From: Ardenticatenaceae bacterium
GTDB taxonomy: Bacteria > Chloroflexota > Anaerolineae > Promineifilales > Promineifilaceae
Direction of reading: 5' to 3'
Assembly: GCA_020634315.1 (NCBI GenBank)
Contig: JACKBV010000005.1
Coordinates: 62,001 to 126,000, forward strand
Length of the DNA: 64,000 bases
A model generated the notes under the pieces. It did no database searches, was not told the DNA's origin, and saw only the letters and a list, made by a program, of their open reading frames with translations. Shown in pieces: positions 26,727-34,631 of the stretch (the stretch's first letter is position 1; each line of letters opens with the position of its first letter). A program made the position numbers and the translations under genes.

Positions 26727-27089
26727 TTACCCCCCGCGTAAGATGTCATCCAGCTCCATTAAATTCAGCCCTTCCCACAAATAAAGCCGCATCTCCACAC
26801 GCAGGTCATCGCTGACAGGGACGCCTTCACTTTGTAAGATTTCTGCTTGCACATTGGCGCCATGTTCGCGGTTGACGATGCTGATGCGTCCCTGACTGTT
26901 GACGACGCGCTGCCAGGGTACATCGTGTTCTTGCCGCTCTTTGAGCGCGTTGAGGGCATAGCCAACGGCGCGTGCCGCATTGGGGCGTCCGAGCATGGCG
27001 GCGATACGGCCGTAACTCGTCACCTTCCCCTGCGGAATCCGGCGCACAATAGCATAAACCTGTTCATAAAAATTGGGTTGTGTGCTCAT
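26727..27089 (-). CDS. atl: Alkyltransferase-like protein (ATL, MGMT fold without the catalytic Cys)
   Basis: About 120 residues of the O6-methylguanine DNA methyltransferase C-domain fold. The helix-turn-helix region is GKVTSYGRIAAMLGRPNAARAVGYAL. At the position of the active-site PCHRV, this protein reads PWQRV, so the nucleophilic Cys is replaced by Trp, as in ATL proteins that flip alkylguanine and recruit nucleotide excision repair. ATG 27089 (MSTQPNFYEQVYA) is preferred over the longer frame to 27161. The uvrC gene of this window encodes part of the pathway it would signal to. Confidence 0.87.
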   Translation of the reverse strand: MSTQPNFYEQVYAIVRRIPQGKVTSYGRIAAMLGRPNAARAVGYALNALKERQEHDVPWQRVVNSQGRISIVNREHGANVQAEILQSEGVPVSDDLRVEMRLYLWEGLNLMELDDILRGG

Positions 27090-27237
27090 TTTCATCATTC
27101 CTATATCGGCAAATTCATCGTTAATGCTATTGTCGGGAAGATAGAGACGGGTGTCAAACAATTGTTTGCTGCTTGCTATGTCCTGGCAATCTCCTTATCA
27201 TTAACGCATAGGCGAGTCAATTTACCCGGAGGAACCC

Positions 27238-29418
27238 ATGAAAAAGATATTGCGCATACATCTCAATCAGGATGAGACGAAAAAGGTTGTGCATTTTCTC
27301 GATCAAGAGATCGAAATTCACAGTATCGGCTGTCAGGGAGACAATGGTCTGGCCGAACGGCTCATTAGTGAGTATGACGGTCAGGTTGACGCCATTGCCC
27401 TGGATGGCATGCCCAACATGCTGGAGTTGGGCACGGCCCGCGTCGCCCATGTGGTAGGGGAAAAATTAGCCCAGCAAGCCACGCAAACGCCAGTGGTAAA
27501 CGGCCGTATCATTCGCGCCGGTTTAGAGCGGTGGGGCGTCATCCTCGCCGACCGTGCCCAGCCCGGCATCTTCGCGCAAAAACACATCCTCATGGTTCCC
27601 GGTGTCTGTCACAACGGTTTGGCCCAGGCGCTGGCCCGGCGCAGCTCCAGCATTCGCTACGCCGATCCCGTCATCTACTTTGCCCTGCCCCAATTCCCCG
27701 GCGTCGGCAGCCCCATGACATTAGAGCAGGCGGCCGGCCCTACCCTGGAACAACTCAAAGAAGCCCCATTCCGCCGTATCAAGCCACAACCCGGCGATCC
27801 TGGCACACCGCGTGCCGCCGAACCCTTCCAATGGGCTGATGTCCTCGCCGGAGATATTGGCGCGATTCGTCGCTATGCCCCTGCCGAACTCAAACGCAAA
27901 ACTGTTGTCGTTGAATGTGCCAGCGAAGAAGACCTGCAAGATTTACGTCAGCGAGGCGCGTCCATTTTGGTGACAATGATGCCCTCCTTGAACGGCGATA
28001 ACCTGGGCAACTGGTCAGCGGCCGTTATCGAGGCCATTCTCGTGGCGCTGCGCCCCAACGTCAATGCGCCCCTTACCGAGGATACGTATCTCGACTTGAT
28101 GGCTGACATCAAATGGACACCAGCCGTTCGCTACTTGCAGCCGGCCGACGCAGGCATCAACAAATTTGCTTTCGTCATCCATCCACTCAATATCAGCTTT
28201 ATCCACAAACACCAACTCTTCCGCTGGACCCGCTACCTGCCAGATGATTTGGTGGAACGTACTGCCGCCTATATGCCGCCCATTTACCTCTCGCGCATTA
28301 CGGGCGGGCAGTCGCCGACCACCGGGCAAAAGATTGAAGGTTACTTGATTAGCCTGGCCGCCACGCCTCGCCAGATGATGCAGCGTGGCGAACGCTTTAC
28401 CTATGATCGCTTGAATAAGTCGGCAAAGATCGCGGAAAGGTTAGGGGCACGCATTATGGGATTGGGTGCCTTTACCAGTGTGGTCGGCGACGCCGGAATC
28501 ACGGTGGCACATGAAGCAGATATTGCTATCACCAGCGGCAACAGCCTGACAGTTGCCGCCACCCTGGAATCGGCCAAGCAGGCTGTGATGCGCCTCGGCG
28601 TACAAGATTTGACCAGGGGCAAGGTGATGATTGTTGGCGCAACCGGCTCTATTGGCTCGATTTGTGCGCGGTTGTTGGCGCAAGCCATTTTTGATGTGGT
28701 CTTGGTCTCCATTGAGCCGGAGCGCCTCATTGAGTTGAAGCGCCTCATTCAAAGCGAGACGCCAGGAGCCACTGTTGCCATTGCCACCCGCGCCGATGAA
28801 TATTTACCGGAATGTGACTTGATTGTCACGGCAACATCAGCATTTGGACAGCGCGTTATTGACATAACCAGATGCAAGCCTGGAGCCGTGATTTGTGATG
28901 TGGCACGGCCGTTAGACATCAATCCAGCCGAAGCAGAGCTGCGTCCTGACGTGCTCGTCATCGAGAGCGGCGAAGTGCTCATTCCCGGCGATATTGATTT
29001 TGGCTACGACATTGGTTTGCCGCCCAAGACTTCCTACGCTTGCCTGGCCGAAACCGCACTGCTGGCAATGGAAGGGCGCTTTGAGGATTACACCTTGGGG
29101 CGCAATATCACCATTGAGCGGGTGAAAGAGATTTACCATCTCTTCAAGAAGCACCAGTTCCAATTGGCGGGCTTGCGGTCGTTTGGTGGCTATGTGACAG
29201 AGGAGCAGTTCCAAGAGAAGGTGGAACTGGCACAGCGCTATCGCGATGATCCGGAACTGTTTGCCCGTGTGCAGGCGGAGGCGGCGGAAAAACTGAAGGC
29301 GATCCCGATCATGGCAAAAGGGGTAAAAGCCGCAAATGGCTCTGGTCGGAAATGGTTGTTGGCCGCCGGTGGCTTAGTGGCTGTGGGGACAGGGTGGTTA
29401 TTAGGGCGCAAACGGTAA
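27238..29418 (+). CDS. Acyl-ACP reductase-like dehydrogenase with an unknown N-terminal domain and a C-terminal membrane tail
   Basis: 726 residues. Residues about 310-700 resemble the cyanobacterial long-chain acyl-ACP reductase: FVIHPLNISFIHKHQLFRW, LGARIMGLGAFTSVVGDAG, then the Rossmann segment VMIVGATGSIGSICARLLA (about 462) and GAVICDVARPLDIN. Residues 1-300 are a separate domain I do not recognise, with DGMPNMLELGTARVAHVVGE and MVPGVCHNGLAQALARR. The last roughly 25 residues (WLLAAGGLVAVGTGWLLGRKR) are a probable membrane anchor. GGAGG precedes ATG. It may reduce a long-chain acyl thioester or a related substrate, which is inferred from similarity only. Confidence 0.75.
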   Translation: MKKILRIHLNQDETKKVVHFLDQEIEIHSIGCQGDNGLAERLISEYDGQVDAIALDGMPNMLELGTARVAHVVGEKLAQQATQTPVVNGRIIRAGLERWGVILADRAQPGIFAQKHILMVPGVCHNGLAQALARRSSSIRYADPVIYFALPQFPGVGSPMTLEQAAGPTLEQLKEAPFRRIKPQPGDPGTPRAAEPFQWADVLAGDIGAIRRYAPAELKRKTVVVECASEEDLQDLRQRGASILVTMMPSLNGDNLGNWSAAVIEAILVALRPNVNAPLTEDTYLDLMADIKWTPAVRYLQPADAGINKFAFVIHPLNISFIHKHQLFRWTRYLPDDLVERTAAYMPPIYLSRITGGQSPTTGQKIEGYLISLAATPRQMMQRGERFTYDRLNKSAKIAERLGARIMGLGAFTSVVGDAGITVAHEADIAITSGNSLTVAATLESAKQAVMRLGVQDLTRGKVMIVGATGSIGSICARLLAQAIFDVVLVSIEPERLIELKRLIQSETPGATVAIATRADEYLPECDLIVTATSAFGQRVIDITRCKPGAVICDVARPLDINPAEAELRPDVLVIESGEVLIPGDIDFGYDIGLPPKTSYACLAETALLAMEGRFEDYTLGRNITIERVKEIYHLFKKHQFQLAGLRSFGGYVTEEQFQEKVELAQRYRDDPELFARVQAEAAEKLKAIPIMAKGVKAANGSGRKWLLAAGGLVAVGTGWLLGRKR

Positions 29419-29510
29419 TCAAATAAGCGTTTTTGCATAAGAAATCCTTATCGTGTAGCATCGAATTTGCCCGCAGCGATGCGGAGATTGCGTAAGGAGA
29501 TGGTATTGGT

Positions 29511-29993
29511 ATGCGACGTTTGTTTCCCTTTCTGTTGTTTGCGTTTGCTGCGCTTGTAACAGCTTGTGCTTCGTCGGCAGTGAAGCCAGCGGTGGATAGC
29601 AGCGAGCAAGCCGGACCTGTTGTAACGGTTTTCTACACACCTGCTTGAGGGTGCTGTGGCGACTGGATGGTGTATATGCAGGAAAATGGTTACACGGTGC
29701 AGCGCGAAGATGTTGAGAATCTTGGCGCGGTAAAAGTGGAATATCAGGTTCCGACGCAGCTCCAGTCTTGCCACACGGCCATCGTGGATGGCTATGTGAT
29801 TGAAGGGCATGTGCCGGTAGCGGAGATTGAGCGACTGTTAACAGAGCGCCCAGCTATTCGTGGATTGGCTGTGCCGGGGATGCCGGCCGGATCGCCAGGG
29901 ATGGAATCTCCTGGTGTGGCTGACCAGCCTTATGATGTGATTGCTTTTGACGAAGCAGGGAATACGGAAATTTTTGCCAGTTATCGGCCGTAA
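29511..29993 (+). CDS. DUF411-type lipoprotein with in-frame UGA at a conserved Cys (candidate selenoprotein)
   Basis: Read through the TGA at 29646-29648, the frame gives about 160 residues. Signal peptide with lipobox LVTAC (Cys about 19), then TVFYTPA-U-GCCGDWMVYM. DUF411 proteins carry a CGCC metal-binding motif here, and the UGA replaces exactly its first Cys. Everything downstream stays conserved (QSCHTAIVDGYVIEGHVP, RGLAVPGMPAGSPGMES, YDVIAFDEAGNTEIFA), so this does not look like a decayed gene. A separate ORF from ATG 29667 would lack both signal peptide and motif. AAGGAG lies upstream. If UGA is decoded it is a selenoprotein; otherwise it is a nonsense allele. Confidence 0.8.
29652..29680 (+). 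promoter_or_regulatory. Possible bacterial SECIS-like hairpin after the UGA
   Basis: By hand folding, bases 6-34 after the first base of the UGA can form a bulged stem (UGC/GCA at the base, then UGUG/UAUA-type and CG/UG pairs, C-G at the top) closing a hexaloop UGGAUG (29664-29669). Bacterial SECIS elements have a small loop with G-G or G-U bases, about 16-37 nt from UGA. The loop here starts at base 19, and the bulges make the fold tentative. Confidence 0.45.
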
Positions 29994-29999
29994 ATGGCG

Positions 30000-30208
30000 T
30001 TTGTGCGGCGTGTAGGGTTTACACGCCGCACTTTTGTTTCGTTTTAGTTATTTTCCCCATACGTTGCTTCAGACTTTTGCCAAAATCTTTGTTGCCTCGC
30101 CTGGGCGAGGGCTATCTCGTGCAGGACGATGGATTCCCGCCTGCGCAGGCATGGCGTTTGGCGACTTTGGTAAAAGCCTGCAAATTGCTTGCGCCTCGCG
30201 AAATCTTC
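30000..30208. other. Intergenic region upstream of the membrane protein / regulator pair
   Basis: Starts with GTGCGGCGTGTAGGGTTTACACGCCGCAC, a hairpin-forming inverted repeat (about 30002-30030) followed by TTTTGTTTCGTTTT, which acts as the terminator of the DUF411 gene. The rest (about 30035-30208) shows small GC-rich inverted motifs (GCCTCGCCTGGGCGAGG) but no gene. Confidence 0.6.
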
Positions 30209-30237
30209 TTGACAAAACGATTCGTTTTGTATTACTA
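30209..30237 (+). promoter_or_regulatory. Promoter with internal palindrome, upstream of membrane protein gene
   Basis: TTGACA (30209-30214), 17-base spacer, TTACTA (30232-30237). A 9-bp-arm palindrome, ACAAAACGATTCGTTTTGT (30212-30230), fills the spacer, a typical place for a repressor site. Confidence 0.6.
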
Positions 30238-30278
30238 TTTCCATACTAGTTTGAAAAACAAACTAGTATGGAAATAGT
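30234..30278 (+). repeat. 20-bp perfect inverted repeat in the leader
   Basis: ACTATTTCCATACTAGTTTG (30234-30253) and its exact complement (30259-30278) are separated by AAAAA. It overlaps the -10 region and continues into the 5' leader, 26 bases before the ATG at 30305. It could be an operator for the winged-helix regulator encoded downstream, or a transcript hairpin. Confidence 0.85.
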
Positions 30279-30304
30279 GACTTGTTGGAAAATGAGGTGT
30301 ACAA

Positions 30305-30901
30305 ATGTCTCCCAAAACTGATCTTGAGCTGCTGCGTAAGAAAGCCTATTTCTCATACCATGAAGATGGGCTGCTCGACCTGATGATTGGGTTGAGTATC
30401 CTGGGGTTTGGGTTGGATATGGCGGCCGATAACGCTGCTTTTCTGGTGGCAAGTTGGATATGGGTTGTGGTGTATATGCCGCTGAAGAACCGCATCACTT
30501 TTCCCCGATTGGGGTATGTGCGCTTTGATGACGAGCAGGACACCAAGAAACGGTTACTGCTGCTGTTGGTTATCGGCGTTGTTGTTGGGCTGTTGTTTTT
30601 CGGGATGGTGGTGTTTGAGTCGCAAGATTCTTTGCCTGTGTCCTTTGCAAATTGGCTGCGTACCTATCATATGATGTTGATTGGCGGTTTGTTTGCGCTG
30701 CCGCTGTTGGGTGCGTGGCTGTGGACGGCCGTTCACCGATTCTGGATCTATGCGGTCTTGTTAGAAGTGCTGATATACGTCGGCATTCAAATTGGGCTGG
30801 AGCCAGCGGTTTACACGATGCTGCCTGGCGGTGTGATTGCGCTGTTGGGGTTGGTTTTCTTGCTGCGATTTTTGCATAAATATCCGGTGTTGGCAGAATA
30901 G
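30305..30901 (+). CDS. Integral membrane protein, partner of the winged-helix regulator
   Basis: 198 residues with about five hydrophobic helices: 25-40 (LLDLMIGLSILGFGLDM), 45-58, 85-105 (LLLLLVIGVVVGLLFFGMVV), 125-140 and 147-190. The N-terminus KKAYFSYHEDGLLDLMIG and the central segment between helices 2 and 3 are charged. Family not recognised with certainty. GAGGTG lies upstream. The regulator gene begins about 55 bp after the stop and the pair sits behind a palindrome-rich promoter, so it is probably an autoregulated transporter or resistance-type unit, but no substrate can be inferred. Confidence 0.78.
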   Translation: MSPKTDLELLRKKAYFSYHEDGLLDLMIGLSILGFGLDMAADNAAFLVASWIWVVVYMPLKNRITFPRLGYVRFDDEQDTKKRLLLLLVIGVVVGLLFFGMVVFESQDSLPVSFANWLRTYHMMLIGGLFALPLLGAWLWTAVHRFWIYAVLLEVLIYVGIQIGLEPAVYTMLPGGVIALLGLVFLLRFLHKYPVLAE

Positions 30902-30955
30902 ATTTCATGAGTGGATACACAAACAGAGGCGGGCAGGCGGCCCACGGAGTGGGAT

Positions 30956-31306
30956 ATGAGCAGCGATGAACTGGACAATGAAGATTTGCAGGTAATCGCC
31001 GATTTGGATCGTGCCATTCATGCGCCAGCGCGGTTGATGATTTTGGCGTTGTTGGCGGTGATTGACAGTGCAGACTTCACGTTTTTGTTGACACAGACTG
31101 GCTTGACACGAGGTAACTTGTCATCACATTTAAGCAAATTGGAGGAGGCGGGATACATTGTGGTGACTAAGCAATTTGTCGACAAGATTCCGCGTACGCT
31201 GATTCGCCTGTCGGACACAGGGCGAGAGGCGATTCAGACGTACCGGGAGCAGATGCGGTATGTGTTGGATGGGTTGTTGAATGGCGGCAACGGTGTACCA
31301 CAATAG
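30956..31306 (+). CDS. Winged-helix transcriptional regulator (HTH_27 type)
   Basis: About 116 residues from ATG 30956, which has GGAG six bases upstream; an in-frame GTG at 30911 would add 15 residues. Residues about 20-100 form a winged helix like MarR/HTH_27 proteins: HAPARLMILALLAVID (helix 1), LLTQTGLTRGNLSSHLSKLEEAG (recognition helix), then a wing with VVTKQFVDKIPRTLIRLSDTG. Usually a homodimeric repressor. The palindromes at 30212-30230 and 30234-30278 are its most likely binding sites (inferred from proximity). Confidence 0.88.
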   Translation: MSSDELDNEDLQVIADLDRAIHAPARLMILALLAVIDSADFTFLLTQTGLTRGNLSSHLSKLEEAGYIVVTKQFVDKIPRTLIRLSDTGREAIQTYREQMRYVLDGLLNGGNGVPQ

Positions 31307-31450
31307 TGAACGGTTGTCATCAAATTGTGGTATAATTTAGGTGGTTTTTAGTAGGTTTGAACAATGATCGGCCATGCGGGGCGTTTATCCCCAGTGGTTT
31401 GTTTGAACGAGAAAATTGACCTGCATGTCTGATCAGGAGGTGGGTGAGAC

Positions 31451-32074
31451 ATGCAGCGGTATGGTAAGGTCGCTCTTCTCTTTGTGTTGCTGGTTTTGAC
31501 AGGGTGTACGCGGGCTGTGGAGGGCGTGAATGATACGGCCGTTGCCATTGAAGCGACAGCTGCGGTGGAAACGGCCGTAAAAACCCCGGTTGAAGTAGTC
31601 ATTGCCCGTAACGCTGTGCTTGATTTTTTGCGCGAGGGTGCCAATGAATGTGTGCCACCGGCGGGCGTGCAGTGGCAGTTGGCTGAAAGTGGCGAGAAGA
31701 CGCCGCCGGGTTTTGGCGTTTACCGCTTTGTGTCGGAGGAGTGTGCCATCACCGTTTCGTATCCATTGACGACGACAGAACCGCTCTATAATGTGGCCGT
31801 GGGACATGGCATCACTGGTTTTTGCTGGCAGGCGGTGGTGGATGGAAACGGCCGTATTGTCAAAACGGGCAGCGCGGCCCAGCTTGAAGCGGGTGAAGGG
31901 AATCCAGCCTCGATTTATTGCACCAATGAGGGGTATCAATACGAGATTCGCACGACAGACGATGGCACGAAATGCGGCGTTTGTACATTTCCCGATGGCA
32001 GTGCGTGCAAAGGTTGGGATTTCTTTTTTGGGACGTGTGGGCCAGGAGATATTCCCGCGAGTGAGCAGGAGTGA
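31451..32074 (+). CDS. DUF333-domain lipoprotein
   Basis: A 207-residue exported lipoprotein. The lipobox is LVLTGC (Cys 19) after a short hydrophobic stretch. A Val/Ala/Thr-rich linker and an unassigned Cys-containing region follow. The C-terminal segment ASIYCTNEGYQYEIR...GTKCGVCTFPDGSACKGWDF is the Cys-rich DUF333 module seen in Hsp-associated and secreted proteins. Six to eight extracytoplasmic Cys suggest disulfides. AGGAGGTG precedes ATG. It converges on pgl with only a 7-bp gap. Role unknown. Confidence 0.82.
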   Translation: MQRYGKVALLFVLLVLTGCTRAVEGVNDTAVAIEATAAVETAVKTPVEVVIARNAVLDFLREGANECVPPAGVQWQLAESGEKTPPGFGVYRFVSEECAITVSYPLTTTEPLYNVAVGHGITGFCWQAVVDGNGRIVKTGSAAQLEAGEGNPASIYCTNEGYQYEIRTTDDGTKCGVCTFPDGSACKGWDFFFGTCGPGDIPASEQE

Positions 32075-32081
32075 ACGAGGG

Positions 32082-32834
32082 TTATGCCGTTTGTCGCTTA
32101 CCGTTTGCGTTACCGCCTGCGGCCTCATCCAAAAACCAGATAAGCTGCCCCTGTCGCGGTTGGATGCGCTGGGCGGGCCATTTCTCTGGGTCGTGTGTGC
32201 CGTGGAGAACGGCCGTTACCGCTGCCGCCTTTTGTGCTCCCGTTACCAGAAAAATGACCTGACGCGCATCGTTAAAGACCTGCGGCGTGAGCGTGAGGCG
32301 GTGTGCCGGGCGCGTTTCGTAAAAGGCGGTGACGGCCATGACCGGTTGTGTGTTCTCGGCGCTGGGGATGGGGCCAGGAAAGAGGGATGCGGTGTGCCCA
32401 TCGTCGCCCATGCCCATGATGGCGAGGTCGAAGCGGGGGAAGGGGCTGTCATCTTCGGCCATTGCGCGTAATTGTGCGGCATAATCGGCTACGGCGGCGG
32501 CCGCTTCCAATTCCCCTTTGGCGCGATGAATGTGCGCGGCGGGGATGGGCACGTGGCGCAGCAGTGCGTCATATGCCTGCCCATAGTTGCTGCCGGGATC
32601 GGTGGGGGGTACGAGGCGTTCGTCACCCCAGAAAACGTGTGTTTGCTGCCAGGGAATTTGGGCGTAGGCGGGTTGGCGTAGTTGTTGAAACAGTGCCAGC
32701 GGCGTGCTGCCGCCAGAAAGGGCAACGAGGAAACGGCCGTTTTGGGAAACGGCCGTTTTTGCTGCTGCCATAAAAAGCGCGGCTGCGGCTGTGCTCAGAG
32801 CCGTGCTGTCTGGGAAAATGCGTATCTGGGTCAT
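32082..32834 (-). CDS. pgl: 6-phosphogluconolactonase
   Basis: Hydrolyses 6-phosphogluconolactone in the oxidative pentose phosphate pathway. NagB/RpiA fold: LSGGSTPLALFQQL (about 40), VFWGDERLVPPTDPGSNYGQ (about 67), and MGMGDDGHTASLFPG (about 143), holding the catalytic residues. 250 residues is usual. Start ATGA overlaps the glk stop, implying translational coupling. Two HIP palindromes sit within 20 bp of each other inside this gene (about 32730-32760). The C-terminus AAGGNANGKRQTA is a little Gly/Asn-rich. Confidence 0.95.
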   Translation of the reverse strand: MTQIRIFPDSTALSTAAAALFMAAAKTAVSQNGRFLVALSGGSTPLALFQQLRQPAYAQIPWQQTHVFWGDERLVPPTDPGSNYGQAYDALLRHVPIPAAHIHRAKGELEAAAAVADYAAQLRAMAEDDSPFPRFDLAIMGMGDDGHTASLFPGPIPSAENTQPVMAVTAFYETRPAHRLTLTPQVFNDARQVIFLVTGAQKAAAVTAVLHGTHDPEKWPAQRIQPRQGQLIWFLDEAAGGNANGKRQTA

Positions 32835-33817
32835 GCGGTGAATTCGGCAAGGCTATCGTGGGCGGCACCGTGCAGTGCTACCTGTGGATTTTGGATGACG
32901 TGCAGCGGAATGTGCGATAAAAGTTCGCTGAAACGCCCTTTGTGCGCCACAAATCCCAGGAATTCGGGGCGCTGCAACAGCGGCAGAATGCGCGGCGGAA
33001 TGCCACCACCGATGTAAACACCGCCGGTCGCCAGCATTTTCAGGGCGATGTTGCCCACTTCGCCACCCAAAATTTTGACAAACAATTCGAGTGTGGCGAC
33101 GGCAATCGGTTCGCGTTTTTCCAAAGCGGCATGGAAGATGATGGGCGTGCGATCTTCGGCCAGGGCTAAATCGCGGCGCAGCCAGCCTGGATTTTTGTAG
33201 TAGTGGCCGTCGCTGAGGAAGTCGAAAATGTTGGGAATGCCGCTGCCCGAACAAACGCGTTCGTAGCTGACATGGCCGAATTTGCGCTGCAAATAAACGA
33301 GCAGATCGAGTTCTTCCTGGTTGTTTGGGGCAAAAGAGACGTGCCCGCCTTCGGTGGGGTAGGCGCGGTAGCGCTGCCCGTCCCATACCAGAAATGCTTC
33401 GCCAAGCCCGGTGCCAGGAGCGATGACGGCGATAGCGCCCGTGGGATTGGGCACGCCGCTGTTCAGTGTTACCAGTTCATCACCGGCGAGATGGGGAACG
33501 GCCGTGGCAATTGCTTCCAGGTCGTTGAGCAGATGCACGCGCGGGATGTGAAATGTATCGCTGATGATTTGCGCGTCAATGACCCAGGGCAGGTTGGTGA
33601 TGGCGGCACGGCCGTTCACAACCGGACCAGCCACGCCAAAGGAGGCGGCCACCGGCATTTCGCTCTCGCCTGCTAAAAATTCAGCGATGATGTTTTCTAA
33701 TGAACTGTATTTATTGCTGGGGAAGGTTGTTTGGCGTAACGGCCGTTGCACATCCCCATCATTGGCAAATAACGCCAAAACTGTTTTGGTCCCACCAATG
33801 TCGCCAGCTAATATCAT
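32831..33817 (-). CDS. glk: Glucokinase
   Basis: Phosphorylates glucose with ATP. Glk family (not ROK): AGDIGGTKTVLALF at the N-terminus for phosphate binding, FGVAGPVVNGRAAITNLPWVID, NDLEAIATAVPHL (catalytic Asp), APGTGLGEAFL and EGGHVSFAP. 328 residues is normal. ATG 33817 is chosen because the residues before it (MARGARGVITKNI in a longer ORF) overlap DUF427. Its ribosome site would be the GGAG inside the DUF427 3' end. The stop overlaps pgl, so glk-pgl is a glycolysis/pentose-phosphate pair. Confidence 0.95.
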   Translation of the reverse strand: MILAGDIGGTKTVLALFANDGDVQRPLRQTTFPSNKYSSLENIIAEFLAGESEMPVAASFGVAGPVVNGRAAITNLPWVIDAQIISDTFHIPRVHLLNDLEAIATAVPHLAGDELVTLNSGVPNPTGAIAVIAPGTGLGEAFLVWDGQRYRAYPTEGGHVSFAPNNQEELDLLVYLQRKFGHVSYERVCSGSGIPNIFDFLSDGHYYKNPGWLRRDLALAEDRTPIIFHAALEKREPIAVATLELFVKILGGEVGNIALKMLATGGVYIGGGIPPRILPLLQRPEFLGFVAHKGRFSELLSHIPLHVIQNPQVALHGAAHDSLAEFTA

Positions 33818-33828
33818 GATGTTTTTTG

Positions 33829-34113
33829 TTATGACTCCACGCGCACCCCGCGCCAAAAAGCAACGTAATCCCTGATTTCTTCCGCTGCCGGTTTCGGGTT
33901 GGGATAGTACCAGGCCGCATTTGCGTTTACTGTGCCAGCAACAACGATGTCGTAATAGCTGGCAACCCCTTTCCAGGCGCAGGTTGTGTGCGTTTTATTG
34001 CTTTTGAAATATGCTTTGTTAATGGAATCTGGGGGGAAATAATGATTGCCCTCGACGACAATCGTGTCGTTGCTTTCTGCCAAAATTCTATCTTTCCATA
34101 TTGCTTTTGCCAT
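33829..34113 (-). CDS. DUF427 protein
   Basis: A 94-residue DUF427 domain protein: MAKAIWKDRILAES, THTTCAWKGVASYYDI and AAWYYPNPKPAAEEIRDYVAFW are family features. Small beta-rich protein; biochemical role unknown. Its last codons overlap the upstream signals of glk, and it is followed on the same strand by glk and pgl, so the three may be one transcript. AGGAAAAT lies just upstream of ATG. Confidence 0.9.
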   Translation of the reverse strand: MAKAIWKDRILAESNDTIVVEGNHYFPPDSINKAYFKSNKTHTTCAWKGVASYYDIVVAGTVNANAAWYYPNPKPAAEEIRDYVAFWRGVRVES

Positions 34114-34209
34114 TATTTTCCTCGTCTAACGATAGTTTTCCGGAAGTTTATACCGTGAAAGGGTGTTTTGATGCCAATCTCCGGGGAGTTGGATTTCATC
34201 ACTTTTTGC

Positions 34210-34575
34210 TTATGACGAATAGTCTGTTTCTAAGATGCGCAGCAGCGCTTCAAATTCCTTGTGGCAGTCCGGGCAGACATCCAAATGATGTTTGACCAGG
34301 GGCATGACAAGGGCGGCATCTGCTTCATTTTTTACGGCCGTTTCCACATATTCATCCAATAAGGCAAACGTCTCAGCGCATGAATACTCATCTTCCTCTG
34401 TGTGGGCAAGGATGTGCATCAACATAGTTACATTGTCAGCCGTAATAATCTCTCCCGTGTCGAATTTGCCAGCAGGAAAGGTTGCTGATGCCCGCTTTGG
34501 TTGTGTCATATCAGGTTCACCCATTCCGAATTTTTGTCGGAATAATTGCCTCAATTTTTCAGTCAAGCTTGCCAT
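34210..34575 (-). CDS. Putative zinc-finger anti-sigma factor (cytoplasmic, short)
   Basis: 121 residues. SCAETFALLDEYVE in the middle and KHHLDVCPDCHKEF near the C-terminus give the His-x3-Cys-x2-Cys zinc anti-sigma (zf-HC2) signature, with an upstream Cys as a possible fourth ligand. No transmembrane helix is seen, so it may act in the cytosol as a redox- or zinc-responsive anti-sigma factor. It lies 56 bp downstream of a sigma factor gene on the same strand, the normal arrangement for a sigma/anti-sigma pair. Confidence 0.82.
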   Translation of the reverse strand: MASLTEKLRQLFRQKFGMGEPDMTQPKRASATFPAGKFDTGEIITADNVTMLMHILAHTEEDEYSCAETFALLDEYVETAVKNEADAALVMPLVKHHLDVCPDCHKEFEALLRILETDYSS

Positions 34576-34631
34576 ATCTGCCTATTTCGATGTGGTGGGT
34601 TGCGCTGTTCTTACCATTGCCCACAGTCTGG

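Noticed and set aside
29667..29993. Stand-alone 108-residue gene starting at ATG 29667
   Set aside because: This start would remove the signal peptide and metal-binding motif of a DUF411 protein and has no ribosome site; reading through the TGA explains the conservation better.
31433..32128. 231-residue - strand ORF opposite the DUF333 lipoprotein
   Set aside because: The + frame has a lipobox, a DUF333 domain and a strong ribosome site; the - frame has none of these.
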